Source of the DNA: Macrocybe gigantea
Lineage: Eukaryota > Basidiomycota > Agaricomycetes > Agaricales > Callistosporiaceae
Assembly: GCA_011319805.1 (NCBI GenBank)
Contig: SJRY01000066.1
Coordinates: forward strand, 62,001-126,000
Direction: 5' to 3'
DNA length: 64,000 nucleotides
Shown: positions 32,145 to 43,198 of the stretch, piece by piece
Position numbering within the stretch: position 1 is the stretch's first letter
How the letters are laid out: every line of letters begins with the position of its first letter
Notes under the pieces: model-generated
Seen by the model: only the letters and a program-made list of their open reading frames with translations
Databases searched by the model: none
What the model was told of the DNA's origin: nothing
Program-made: the position numbers and the translations under genes

Positions 32145-33980
32145 CTATGTGCTCCTGGTCATCTTCCGTGCGATCAGTACGACGCCACGAGTGCTCGCTC
32201 GACCGCCTTCCACCACCTTGGACGCACACCAATGCACGCCGTACACCAGAAATTGCATCGTCATGATCAGCCCGATGGCGAAGCAAGTGACGAGCACGCC
32301 AATGGGCCACACCTCGAACGCGACCAGGCCTAGGAAACCCATCAGAGACACCGCGGAGGCGACCATGCATAAAGCCGGAACCCGCGCGGAAAGCGTAAAG
32401 AAGAAATACGATCCGTACAGGTCGCGGGCTCGGTCCTGAATTGCGCAAAATCTGATCAGAGTCCTGTAAAACCGGGAAGAGATGGAGGTGCATACGATAA
32501 ATGTATGTAGACTGGCCCAATTGTATCGGAAAAGGAACCAAGCGTCGCAGGCGATGCCAATTCCAGAGGCGATGCTACTCGCCGCTATCGCCTTCCGAGC
32601 ATAAGAATCCACAGAAAATATGGCATCCGACGACATGGCAAAAACCGCCGCATTAACACTGGGGAACGGGAGACGTCAGAACTGATACATTACGATCAAG
32701 TGGGACTCACGCTGCTAGCGCGACGAGCTTTCAAAGGTAATCAGGCTAATCTCATGCTGGAAGTATAATGGTCGTGTGAACTCACCATCCCTCCAATAGA
32801 CATCCATTCCGTCTGCAAGCGAGTGAAAACGGCTTCATAATGGGAATCCAACGTCGCCGATTTGAGCTCGCTGTACAGGGTGAACGAAGAGAGCAGCCGC
32901 TCCAACCGATTCAGGCTAGGAGGGACCTCCACCTTCTCCGTGTACTGAGGGAGCAGCGAAGCAGCGAACCAATTTTCTTGCTCGGTGATGGTGATGGCGC
33001 TGCTCGAAAACGACTGAATGACGGTGTTGCTATCGTAGAACGGGTCATCGTCCTCGAAGGGTCCGGTCAGGAACTCGTCTGCAAAAGGCTTTCGGTCCTG
33101 TAGACCGGCATCGTCGTCTGTCGAGTAAATTTCATCCCCACTATCGATCGCGTATCCGCGTATCCTCCTCCTTCTCAACCCTGTCGTGGCTGTATCGTGC
33201 GCTTCGTGCACTGATACCGTCGGTGAAGGTAGATCGATCGGGCTTGCAGAATCTGACCCCGAGGCTATGACAGAAGCCTTAGTTACAGACAGCGGGTGTA
33301 GAAACAGCACAAATACATGAGCTTAAACCGGACTCCCAATCTTGATCACCTGAAGAGCCTTCAAGGACCAACGGACGCGGAACGTGGGGCGGCGAACAGA
33401 GCTTGAGTTGAACCGACGCTCCGTTTTGCGCCTTGCCGCGAGATGCGACGGACTTTTTTGATGCCAGGAAACAATTCAGCCTGACCTCTAGTTCTTGCGC
33501 GAAAAATCAGATGGGCCGTTTTATGGCAGGCGAACCGGAGCTTACTTGAATGAGGCTCCATTTCCTGTTTCCTCAGCAACTCGCCCAGAGTGTGCGAGGC
33601 CATCGCCACCAACTTTCTCTTCTTTCCCTTTTTCTTGCTCTGCGACCGATGCCATATTTTGATATCGATGTGCGAATGGGCGTCGACGTGAGGGCTGAAA
33701 GGTGTCAGTCGGGGACAATGTCAAAAGGAATGCTTGACGAACACCCAGAAAAGGTCCTTCAGGTTGGGATTTTGCCCATCTGTTCCAAAGACCGTCTCGT
33801 AGAAATGGTGCTTGTCGACCTCGATAGTGATAATTGGCCGCCACCATTTCTCAGGCCTCATCAAACGAAGCCCATTCGCTCGTATGACTAGAATATGTAT
33901 TGTTGTCAGATCATCGTGGAGCTTCAACGACGACAATTGAATAGCGACCTGTAATGCACCACGGGCTGAGCAAGAACCAG
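32145..33980 (-). CDS. C2-domain protein with C-terminal membrane helices
   Basis: One gene by my reading. The N-terminal part (about 33960-33540) looks like a C2 domain: VIRANGLRLMRPEKWW, EVDKHHFYETVFGTDGQNPN, DIKIWHRSQSKKKGKKRKLV and ASHTLGELL. After a Ser/acidic linker, the conserved membrane region begins with QYTEKVEVPPSLNRLERLL and SELKSATLDSHYEAVFTRLQ. Helices follow around ALAAVNAAVFAM, ASGIGIACDAWFLF, ALCMVASAVSLMGFLGLVAF and GVLVTCFAIGLIMTMQFL. Clear exons are 33264-32786 and a 17-base exon near 32730-32714; an intron (GTATGC donor) falls before DRARDLYGSYFFF. The start codon is not resolved, and the frame shifts near 33755 and 33560. C2 domains bind membranes or proteins. The role is unknown, but the architecture is common in mushrooms. 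Confidence 0.65.
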
Positions 33981-34239
33981 GGTCAGAAACATGATCTCCA
34001 TCGTCGTAAACGACCAGCGCACCTGTCGTCCTGCATAGCTCGTCGTCAAGAATGTCGGCCTGCCGATGGAATACGAAGGAAAGAAACAAGGGCCCGTTTC
34101 CATGAATAAAATGACCGACGAGTTCGGCTCAGTAAAATTGGCGGCTGTGCCTGCCACTGGTCATCAGTTGATCGTGTTCTCGCCTTTTCTCCTCTGATAT
34201 GCGACTTGCTCGTAAACACAGCCGCAGTTAGAGTCCGCC

Positions 34240-35229
34240 ATGTCGGCGACGACGACTCCCCTCAAGCGACATGAGGACTTTTGGTTCTCGGACGGCTCTG
34301 TCGTCGTGGTCATCGAGTCCACAGGGTTTCGAGTCCATCAGTCCCTTCTTGGCAAACACTCTGACATCTTTCACGACCTCTTCACCGTCCCGCAGCCCAC
34401 ATCCGACGTCGCACAAGTCGACGGCTGCCCAGTAGTCCAGCTGACAGATGCTTTGGCCGATTTCACAGACACTTTGAAGGCCATCTACGAACCGCTGTAA
34501 GTAAGAAGGCTCTTTATCATGCTCGGCGAATGTCTGAGGTTTTTTTTTTCTCTTTTTGACCTCGCGAGTTTTTTCGACAACCTTCCCAACAATGCTGACC
34601 TCGCCACACGGATGTCTTTCATAGCAGGGATACTCAGGATCAGCACGAAATACAACATCAAAGTTCTCCGAAATAAGTGCATTGACATTCTTCGAGAGAC
34701 GTTTCCGACCACGCTAGCCGGCTGCGACGTGCTCTTGTCCTCAGATTACAAGTATGTAACTGCCGAGATTGTTCGCGCTATCCCGCTGGCGCGCGAGACC
34801 AACGTTCCCGAGATCCTGCCGTGGGCATTCTACATCTCCACCCACCTACCGATCGACAAGCTGCTCAGCGATCCCGTCCTCTCTTGGAGCGACAAGGCGC
34901 TCACCCTCGCCGGCAAGGAACGCTTATGGGAGATACAAAAGACGCGCACGCACAAGTTTCTCTTTGATTTCGCCATCTCCCCGCACTGCCAGACCGGATG
35001 CCGCTCCATTCTGCCCGCGATGATGACCTGGCGCGAAGTCGAGCTCCTGCGCGTCAGCCCCAACCCCCTGGAGCGCTACGAGAAATGGTCATCCTTGAAG
35101 CTCTGCAGCAAATGCGTCGATTATGCAGAATCCCAGCACAATTCGGCCCGTCAGGCAGCTTGGAAAAACCTCCCCAACATATTCGGTCTAGGCACTTGGG
35201 AGGACATTCGTACGGAGCAGAACCGCTGA
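34240..35229 (+). CDS. BTB/POZ domain protein
   Basis: Two exons, 34240-34496 and 34569-35229, with GTAAGT donor and GCGAG acceptor, in frame; about 305 residues and fully clean. The start HEDFWFSDGSVVVVIESTGF RVH is the classical beginning of fungal BTB domains (FW..DG.V.L..E...F.VH), continuing LLGKHSDIFHDLF and ISTKYNIKVLRNKCIDIL. The C-terminal half, with an HCQTGC and LCSKCV cysteine pattern, is typical of the large family of basidiomycete BTB proteins. BTB domains dimerise and often bring substrates to Cullin-3 ligases, but this expanded fungal family is uncharacterised. Confidence 0.88.
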
Positions 35230-35515
35230 TGCAGTTTTCAGACTCAACGAATGCGAGCGTAGTTGGTATAGATGAAAAACAGTGAAACCGTATTATGAGT
35301 GGCTATATTACTTGTGCTTGGTATCCGAAAGCTATGTGTACTGAAGAAAAAAAAGTCCTAGACAGCGGTTCATGTCCGTCAAATGTCATGTGGGCGCGAC
35401 TGGAACGTAAGATCGTGAAAATGGAAAAGGACAAAAGTCATAAGGTAAGCGACGGACAACTCAATTGACCGTCGCAACCGCGACAGCTTAAAGAGTGGCT
35501 TGGTGATGAAAGAGA
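35230..35515. other. Convergent intergenic region
   Basis: Short 3' flanks of the BTB gene and the Ser/Pro-rich gene. No gene seen. Confidence 0.4.
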
Positions 35516-37493
35516 TCATTTTAAAGCCCGAAGCTTTTGAATAACGTCTTGCATGTCCGGGCGGTTCCATTCACCGCTCCATCCCTGCCTCCGTTCTCGC
35601 CTCGACACCAAGCCTCCAAAGGGAACTTCGGGTGGCGCTAGCAGATCGGCTCTCGAGGCAAAGGAATGGCGCTATCAGCAAAGGGCGTGTCTGGGCGAGG
35701 GAACAAGGGCAGAGATGGATTCGAGGCGTTACGCTGCGAAAGGGGCAGGGACTCTTTGGATGCGCTTCGAGATCCGTTGGACAGAGTCGGCGTTCGAGAG
35801 CGAACAGAGGACTTGTCGGCGGCTTCTTCCTCGTCCTCGTCCATGACCAGCCTGATCGAGGGCAATTGAGAAGGATACAGCGACGCCCGCGGTTTTGAAA
35901 AGACGATGGGGGACAACATCAGCGATTCGGGTCGTGCCTTGGCGTCGACGTAAACCTCGGGTGAGGTTTCAGATTCGTCGCGGGGCACTTCGTCCTGGAG
36001 ACGGCTCGGAGTAGAAGATGAAGGAACGGAGATGTGGTCAAACACGGGAGACTGGGGGACGGAGGGAGACAATGGCGCGGTCACATCGACAATCCTGTCT
36101 CGCAGTGGACTCGTGGGAAGCACCACGGAGGTCGAGATGCTTGCGCGACGTGCCAGTCTCTCTGCTCTTTTAGCTTCTTGATCATGGGACGTCGCCGTTG
36201 CATTGTCGTCCTCTCCTCGGCCGCGGCAATCTTAATATCGTCTGGGACTGCCGTCGGCTCAGAAAACATCATAGGCGTAAGGACCATAGACTCGGGACGC
36301 GGGGCGGGTTGATCGGGACGCGGGAGACGGGCTTGATGTCGATGTCGGGCGGCCTTTGCTTACGCTGGGGTTTGGCAGTGGGTGGGCCCTCGCCGTCCAG
36401 GAGATCGCGGGACTTGGAACGCGCATGACCAGACGGCAGAAGGGAGGCCGTCATCGACGTCAGGGTAAAGCTCGCACGGCGAGCGAGCCGCACCACTTTC
36501 TCCTTCTCCTTCTGAGCCCTGCTGACGGCCTCTGTTTCGGGACTGGGAGGATCGGGGAACACATTGACATTCAGGATCGGCCTCGTACCTCCGCGGTAGA
36601 CGAGTTCGGGAGGGACGTCTTCCCCCAAGGTCTGCATCACCTTTCGGTACCTGCGCCTCCTCTGTTCTTCTTCTGACGGGGCACAAACTCAGGGTAAGTT
36701 GGTGAAGGTGGCCTCGGCCGAACTCGCATAGGCCGCACAACTGTGGGCTCAGCGTAAGGCTCCGCACCAATGTCGACGATAACAGAGTCGTCGTGGAAAT
36801 TGCTTTCTGTGAGGTGCAACGGAGGGGGGACGTGAAGAGGTGATTTCTTACGGTCTTTCCCATGCTTCTTCCAACTGTACCCGGAACCGTTGGAGGAAGT
36901 GGAGTCGAATGAGGGTCGAGGAGTCTGGAGGATAGGATCATCGTCTGGTGTAGGGATAGAGGATGAGGCCGAAGCGAACGACTCGCGTGATGAATTTGAG
37001 GAGAACAGGAAGGCTTTCGGATTGAACCTGGATTTTGTCTTGGGTTTGATGATCTTTGGGAAGGTTCGTGAAGATGACGTGCAGGAACTTCAGAGCGAGT
37101 AGAAATGAAGGAACGAACGGAACTGTTCGAGGACATAGACATCGCAATGGAGGGAGCGGTACGCTGAGAGAAGGCCGAAACGAAGGAGACGGGAGTCAGG
37201 GGAGAATCTGCGGTGGGGATGCCGTGATTCGGATTAAGCACGGACAGAGTCCGGTTCACGCTCGCGGCGAAATCGGAGTCCTGAGATGACCTCTGTCTCA
37301 TGCCCATATCTGCTCGGGTGTACCAGGGACGTCGTTCCGGACGACGAATAGAGCTGAAAAGAGGAGACTGTCCCGTCGAAAACATGAGCCAGTGGGCAGT
37401 ACGGTCAGCGAACAACTCACGTCGTGGTGTGATATACTCTATTGTTGGATAATCCGGTCAGTCGTGTGATGCGTCGATGCGAATACCTGTCAT
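35516..37493 (-). CDS. Ser/Pro-rich hypothetical protein with conserved GWSGEWN tail
   Basis: About 600 residues. A tiny first exon (ATGACAG at 37493-37487) appears to splice to a second giving MTEYITPRR, then SIRRPERRPWYTRADMGMRQ. The body is Ser/Pro-rich (TADSPLTPVSFVSAFSQRTA), with ILNVNVFPDPPSPE, two RLARRAS motifs, and DIKIAAAEERTTMQRRRP. The C-terminus, PEVPFGGLVSRRE ... GWSGEWNRPDMQDVIQKLR, is a tail I recognise from many mushroom proteins of unknown role. The frame changes several times (for example near 36170 and 35642), so the middle is provisional. No membrane segment or signal peptide. Possibly a polarity or cytoskeleton regulator, but that is a guess. Confidence 0.6.
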
Positions 37494-38312
37494 GTCAACT
37501 CTGGAGCAGATGTCCTATCGGTTGGCTAGACGCAGCACAGTTTTATCCAGGTTTCCGGCTGTAAAGTTGGTGGTATAAGCCAGCATCGACTTCAGCAATT
37601 CCTTTCAGGAGCGTTCTGAAACTGTAATCACAGGTAAAAAATGCAAACCGGGATATGAACGAGCCTGGACTCACAGAGGTTGGATTCTCGAACCATATGG
37701 TCGCTCCATCGCAAGAAGTTGTTGTCCTCCATGGCAATCATCAATGTTCTGTCCATCAATTGCAACCGACAGGCCACGTTTTCGCAGTCGACATAAACAG
37801 TCATAAATATGCACCCCCGGAAACAAAGACTTCGAAACCACAATCCAAAAACCTTTCGACGTGGTTGCAAAGTCTGATTGGTACAGAGAATAGGCAGTGC
37901 TTCTTCCAAGGTCCGAACAAGTCTTATTAGGGAAACACTTCGTTACCGCAATAACGGGCACGGAAAGGTGAAGTCCTTGCTTGTGAGATGAGTCGCATGC
38001 GGGGAAATTCCGTACCGTGGTGTCCACACCGACGACGAGGATAATATAGTGATCTCACCTGCAGAGACGAATGATATATCTAGGGCCCATGTATAACTAG
38101 CCAACCCCTCCTGCTGATTGCGTCTGAATAGAGGGGTGACCCGTAGTCCAACGAGGGCTTACATAGACAATTTAGACGAAGAGGCGATGGGTCGGGGCAA
38201 TGTCAGTGTCAACGGCCTTGACCACAACTTGTAAAGAGCTAGTTGTCAGTCCGTCGCGTCAAAGAATATCCAACACCTCGATTGATGAATACAAGTCCTT
38301 CTGATTATAGTA
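37494..38312. other. Intergenic region left of the hAT element
   Basis: Short frames on both strands (for example 37628-37909 minus) lack any recognisable feature. It is the likely promoter region of the Ser/Pro-rich gene. Confidence 0.4.
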
Positions 38313-38320
38313 TGTTGAAG
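38313..38320. repeat. 8-bp target-site duplication, left copy
   Basis: TGTTGAAG directly before the left terminal inverted repeat; repeated at 42772-42779. Eight bases is the hAT-superfamily length. Confidence 0.93.
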
Positions 38321-38343
38321 CAGTGTTGTGCCAGTCGGCGACT
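38321..38343 (+). repeat. Left terminal inverted repeat of hAT element
   Basis: It matches the reverse complement of 42749-42771 at 22 of 23 bases, starting CAGTGTTGTGCCAGTCGG. Subterminal GTCGAC/AGTCGG motifs follow to about 38430. Confidence 0.93.
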
Positions 38344-38554
38344 TTAGGTTGAAGTCGGTCAGACGACTAAGCCCGACCAAGTCGACTATACGTCGGCTAT
38401 GATGGGGGGTCGCCGACTATTGGCCGACTTTGCCTTTTTGAGGAATGATTACATAACTTGCTAAAGCAAATACAATCGCGATTATAATTCTGCATTGTCG
38501 TCCCTCCATCTCCCAAAACTCGATCCATTAGGGACGGCCGGCGTAAGAGATGCC

Positions 38555-39050
38555 TCAGATTGTAGTGAGCGTTCCACCGAGGTCGAACCGATGTCTCGAT
38601 TGGTGTGCTGATGGTGATCGTTGCATCAAAGTTGAAATAACCACTTGCAGAGACAGTGATCTGTTGTTTTGCGATGAATATCCAGACGCTGTGTAATTTG
38701 CAACAGTGGTTCTGACCTTATACTCATTGCTATCTAAGATGACATGAACAGATTGCGGCTCTGGTTGCGGATTCATTGAATTTTCATCTCTTGAGATCAG
38801 GGATATCTTTATAGTGAGATTACAGTATTCTAGTGTTCCGAGCTTTCTCACAAGAAACAGCGAAAGTGATCCTTTTCAAACCTTGAGGTTGTTTTTCCAT
38901 AACCTCGGAGACCATTGACATATCGTACATATCCTCCAGTCTTCTACTTCCCCGATAATATGCCGCTGTGCTCATTAATGTGAGTAACTCATCTTTTTTT
39001 TTTATCGAAGCAGTTGACTGAGTCGATTCAGCCATATTATTACGGTTCAT
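38555..39050 (-). other. Minus-strand open frames inside the hAT element
   Basis: Two adjoining frames (39050-38820 from ATG, then 38851-38555) overlap and would join by a one-base frame change near 38835. Together they give about 160 residues rich in alternating hydrophobic/polar segments (beta-strand-like: KRITFAVSCEK, NLTIKISLISRDE, VHVILDSNEYKVRTTVA). I recognise no family. It could be a passenger gene, a host-gene remnant captured by the element, or chance. Confidence 0.3.
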
Positions 39051-39176
39051 GCTGATTCCTCGCTATTAACTCGGTCAATTTAGCTATATTATCACAGTTC
39101 ACGCTGATTCCTCGATATTAACTCGTTGATTCAGCCATATCATTACAGTTCACGCTGATTCCTCGATATTAACTCG
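39025..39176. repeat. Three-copy tandem repeat, unit 49-52 bp
   Basis: Units at 39025-39073, 39074-39125 and 39126-39176 share the pattern CAGTTCACGCTGATTCCTCG and ATATTAACTCG with few differences. They end 58 bases before the transposase ATG, so they are in its promoter or leader. Confidence 0.85.
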
Positions 39177-39234
39177 GTCTACCTCCCTTTTCCCACTCCA
39201 AAAAGAAAGAATTCAAATACAGCCATAGTTGAGG

Positions 39235-42200
39235 ATGTCTCTAGGCTCTCAACGCACATCGCTTGTCATGGCCCCCTCTGCATCGCGCCCTCGTGGATGG
39301 TGGCGAGCGTACTTCAAAGACCATCCTGGCTACTCTCTGTCTGAGAAGAGCGCTGATTGCTGGGCGAACGCAAAAAAAGACAAGGTCAAAGTCATCTGTA
39401 TCAAATGTCTCGATCGCAAGATTGGTGAGGTTATCATGCAGGATAAAGATGCCGTCCAACAGGGCATACGGCTCACTATACGAACATCTGATGAAATAGA
39501 GCGATTTTGTGCGTATCGATATAATTGTCATTTTAGATCTTTGTACTTACACATGTCACATCCTATTATAGTGTGGGCGGCAGATAAAAGCACTGCTGAC
39601 CGTATGTGGCTCGAATCTCGTGCAGAAACACTATGCAATCACCTCGCATCATGTTCGCTGCAGCCTCCTGATATTCAAACTCGCGCTCGAATGGAAAAGG
39701 TTCAGAAATCTCCCCGAAGAAATTGGCCAGTTATGGCCACCGATTTCCCTTTATCAGCAGTCCCTTTTCCTTATGCAGGTCCGAGTCAGTCTCAACAGCC
39801 CGTCCTTCCATCTGGATCCGCAGCGCCAACCTACTTACATCTTGTTCCCCCTTTGCCACCTCATGCCAACCTTCATCTATCGCATCCATATGTTCGCTCC
39901 ATTCGCCATTCCCACTCAGCTCCTGATTTACAGCACCCATTTCTCTTTTCGATGGCACCATCAACAATTTCTTCGGTATCAGATCCTTCGACTCTTTCCC
40001 CGAATGATAGCATATCCCATCGAGGGAGTCCTGTGCCTTCTGATATTTGCCTTCCAGTGCCCTCTAAACGAGTGAAGCGAACGATCTCTGGCGCTTATTC
40101 TGCTGTTGATGCAGGTGCTCCTCAAACAGCATCTTGGTCTGATGCGTTCCAAGAATTATATGAAGATCTGCTCGCTCAGCTCACTGCCTCTGCGGATTTT
40201 CCCTTAAATTGGCTTAGCAATCCCATCTGGCTCAAATTCAAAGATACATTCATACCGAATGCTCGGCACATCACTAGAAAACAGCTCACGTCTCGTATCC
40301 TTCCGAGGATCTTAAAGAAAATACGTGCAGATCTTCGAGGAAAGACTCATGGAAAACTTGCAACGGCGCAATGTGATGGTTGGACCGGAGGGAACAATCA
40401 CCATTTTCTTGCTTTTCTGATCACAGTCGAGCGAAAGGTAAGATATCTGCTTTGTACTACCAGTACTTTGACTCATTTCGACATCTTGTTATTTGCCAGA
40501 TCTATACAGTAGACATTCAGGATATGACAACGGAGAAGAGAACCGCCCAAAATCTTCTAGAAATGATGCTCACGCTTATCAAAAAACTGGAGTCAGAGTC
40601 AGAATGGGGTGTCAAAGTCATCGCCTTCACAACGGATGCATCAGGAGAATCCAGAAAGGCGCGGCACCTTCTTCACGAGAAATATCCTTATCTTGTCACG
40701 CCAAATTGCTTCGCACACCAGGTCTGTATTGATGCCTTTTTTTTATTTAAGATTCTTACCGTCTTTTCCAAGATTCAGCTTATTGTTGGCGATTATATGA
40801 AGGTCAATGGAACGACCTTTCTTATTTATGCAGAAAAAGCAAACGAGGTTATTTCCTGGCTCCGCAGCAAGATCGCAATCCTTGCTTTGATTCAAGAACT
40901 ATCATTACGACACAATGGCCGCTCTCTTTCAATCATCCGACCTGTTCCTACTCGTTGGACAGCCTACTATCTTGCATACTGCCGATTACTCGAGCTTCGC
41001 ACTTGTTTGGAGTATATCATTGCGAATGATGCTATGCGTCCAGTTACCGAACGATTCCTCATTACTGGAGATACAAAGGCAAGAGATAAGGCAGCGAAGA
41101 TGGTGGAAATTCTTAAGGATCCTAACTTTTGGCATGCACTTGCTCGGTGAGTAATAAATTGTTCGTAGATCTATTTAAGAAATTCTGATTTAAAAGACTC
41201 AGAATCAAACACCACCTTGCTCCCCTCGCCATCGCAGCGAATGTGACACAATCAACTTCATGTAGGTTAGATGAAGTCTTGCTCACATTTGGTCGTCTTG
41301 CCATGGAATTCAGAAAGTTCGATGAAGAGGACAAGCCTGTTATTGACGGTGTCCTAGCAAGTATCGAGCACCGTTGGAAAGAAGCAGATCAAGAAGTTTT
41401 CGTAGCTGCTGTCCTCGTAAACCCATTCATCGGAAACATGCCTTTTGCACGGACAAACACCAATCAAGCCTTTTTATCGAATGGCGGGAGGAAATCATTG
41501 CTTATGCGGCTTTGGAAACGTTTCTATCCTGATAAGACTGATGCCAATATTCTCGATGATCTTCGATCGGGGGTTGAGGATTATTTTTCGAAATCAGGAA
41601 TTTTTTCGACATACAGCGAGGTTCTGTCTGAAATTCAAGGACATGCTGCACGTTTGGTATGTTTTATTGTTTTGTTGTTCATTTGCCATTATTCACGAAT
41701 AGCAGGCATTGAGCCCGGACCCTATCAAGTTTTATCAAGATCATCTCGTCGAAAATGCGCCTATACCTCCTTTTATCCAACTAGCTCTTCACATTCTCTC
41801 CATATCCCCCAATTCAGCATCTTGTGAACGCCTCTTTAGCACGCTCGGCCTTATTCTCACCAAGCTTCGCAGTAGGCTTGGTACAAAAAATCTCATCAAC
41901 CTTGCCGAACTCAAGCTACATATTCGTGATGAGCAATTGCGTCTGCTTGCGGACAATAGCTCTAGGAAAAAGCGCCAATTTGGTGTGCTTGCTAGGTCTG
42001 ACAGTGCTCCAATACCAACAACTGTGGCACAAGTGGCAGCGCCAGCGCAGATTCCGTCAATTCAGATCTCCGATGATCCATCGTTGATAGAACCAGCAGA
42101 AGCTTCCTCAGGAATCTATCCAGCGCCCAATGTTATAACCCAATCACTTCAAACCATTGTTCAAGAGATCCAAAGGTCTGTCGACGAGGAGGATTCCTCA

Positions 42201-42428
42201 ATGTTTGTTGATGACAATGTTTATGAATCATTGTCGCCATTCTCATTTACAATTGCGGAGCTTTTTGATTTCACTAATGAGCATTGGACAGAAGCACAGA
42301 TGCGGAGTGCCGTTGGCAGTCTACAGGATGAATTAGAAGTATATGAACTGTTGGAATTGGATGCTCATGGCGAGGTTGACCTCGAGGTTGACCTTGACGA
42401 TACTATGGAAAACATTCTTAGGGTATAG
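39235..42428 (+). CDS. hAT-family transposase
   Basis: About 900 residues from ATG 39235. Introns with GT-AG ends lie at about 39508-39573, 40438-40499, 40722-40774, 41147-41198 and 41657-41704, all in phase. Near residue 50 a CIKC pair, with LCNHLASC after the first intron, forms a BED-type zinc finger for end binding. The RNase H-like core shows AQCDGWTGGNNHHF (first Asp), FTTDASGESRKARHLL (second Asp), the NCFAHQ motif and PVPTRWTAYY. The C-terminal dimerisation domain is SPNSASCERLFSTLGL. No frame break is seen, so the enzyme may be active. It would excise and reinsert the element in the nucleus. Confidence 0.93.
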
Positions 42429-42469
42429 TAGTACTGCCTTTCAATCTTTGGCAGAGGCGGCCTCGCTCC

Positions 42470-42620
42470 TGATACGGTACTCTGCCATCTCCATTATCTA
42501 ATACTTTACATGTGACAAAAGTCGGTGGGGGGTCGGTATAGTCGACTTTAGCGCGTGATGTGTGGCTTAAGCCGGCTTTACACGACTAAAGTCGTTTAGT
42601 CACCGACTGGCACAACACTG
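42470..42620 (+). repeat. Right-terminal 151-bp unit, inner copy
   Basis: Begins TGATACGGTACTC and ends CACAACACTG with a full copy of the right inverted repeat. Identical to 42621-42771. Confidence 0.93.
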
Positions 42621-42771
42621 TGATACGGTACTCTGCCATCTCCATTATCTAATACTTTACATGTGACAAAAGTCGGTGGGGGGTCGGTATAGTCGACTTT
42701 AGCGCGTGATGTGTGGCTTAAGCCGGCTTTACACGACTAAAGTCGTTTAGTCACCGACTGGCACAACACTG
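42621..42771 (+). repeat. Right-terminal 151-bp unit, outer copy
   Basis: Perfect tandem copy of 42470-42620. Its end, not the inner one, abuts the target duplication. The terminal inverted repeat is 42749-42771. Confidence 0.93.
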
Positions 42772-42779
42772 TGTTGAAG
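42772..42779. repeat. 8-bp target-site duplication, right copy
   Basis: TGTTGAAG, matching 38313-38320. Confidence 0.93.
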
Positions 42780-43198
42780 AGACCGAAACAGGGACGATCC
42801 TTGCGCCGACAATGTTGACACGTGGATATATTTGGTCAAGTTCAGGACCGTTACCGAAGTCGTTGTACTCGGTGAGAACACTGGCTCTGTGCTGGACATA
42901 TTCTCGTCCTCCCTAGAGGAAATTTACGATGTCACCATAGGCACCTATTCAATCCGACAGTACTCCGACAACGAACAGGGTCACCGCATTGAACAGCAGT
43001 TGAACCATGAGGAACGAGCCCCAGCGCTAACTTCTCAGCGCTTCGCGTATTAAAGGGCGATGACCATCGCAGTATTCATCAAACTTTCACCCCTCAACCC
43101 ACTCACACCGGCATCCCGCGTAAGTAGACCACCACCTTTTCCGCAGCTTACGCTGACGACTCGACCATCCTCCCACAGATCCTCACCTCCTTCGCTGC
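42780..43198. other. Upstream region of membrane-anchored paralogue 1
   Basis: A 222-base frame (42832-43053) has no recognisable domain. The hAT insertion lies about 430 bases before the ATG of the next gene and may affect its promoter. Confidence 0.4.

Larger units (their letters stand above)
38321..42771 (+). mobile_element. Complete autonomous-looking hAT DNA transposon
   Basis: 4,451 bp, bounded by terminal inverted repeats beginning CAGTGTTGTGCCAGTCGG and by a perfect 8-bp target duplication. It encodes one full-length hAT transposase on the plus strand with five introns and no frame breaks. It is visibly richer in A+T than the host genes. Both ends carry many subterminal copies of AGTCG-type motifs, the usual transposase-binding clusters. 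The right-terminal 151 bp, including the inverted repeat, is present twice in tandem. A three-copy tandem repeat and a minus-strand frame lie between the left end and the transposase start. Confidence 0.95.
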
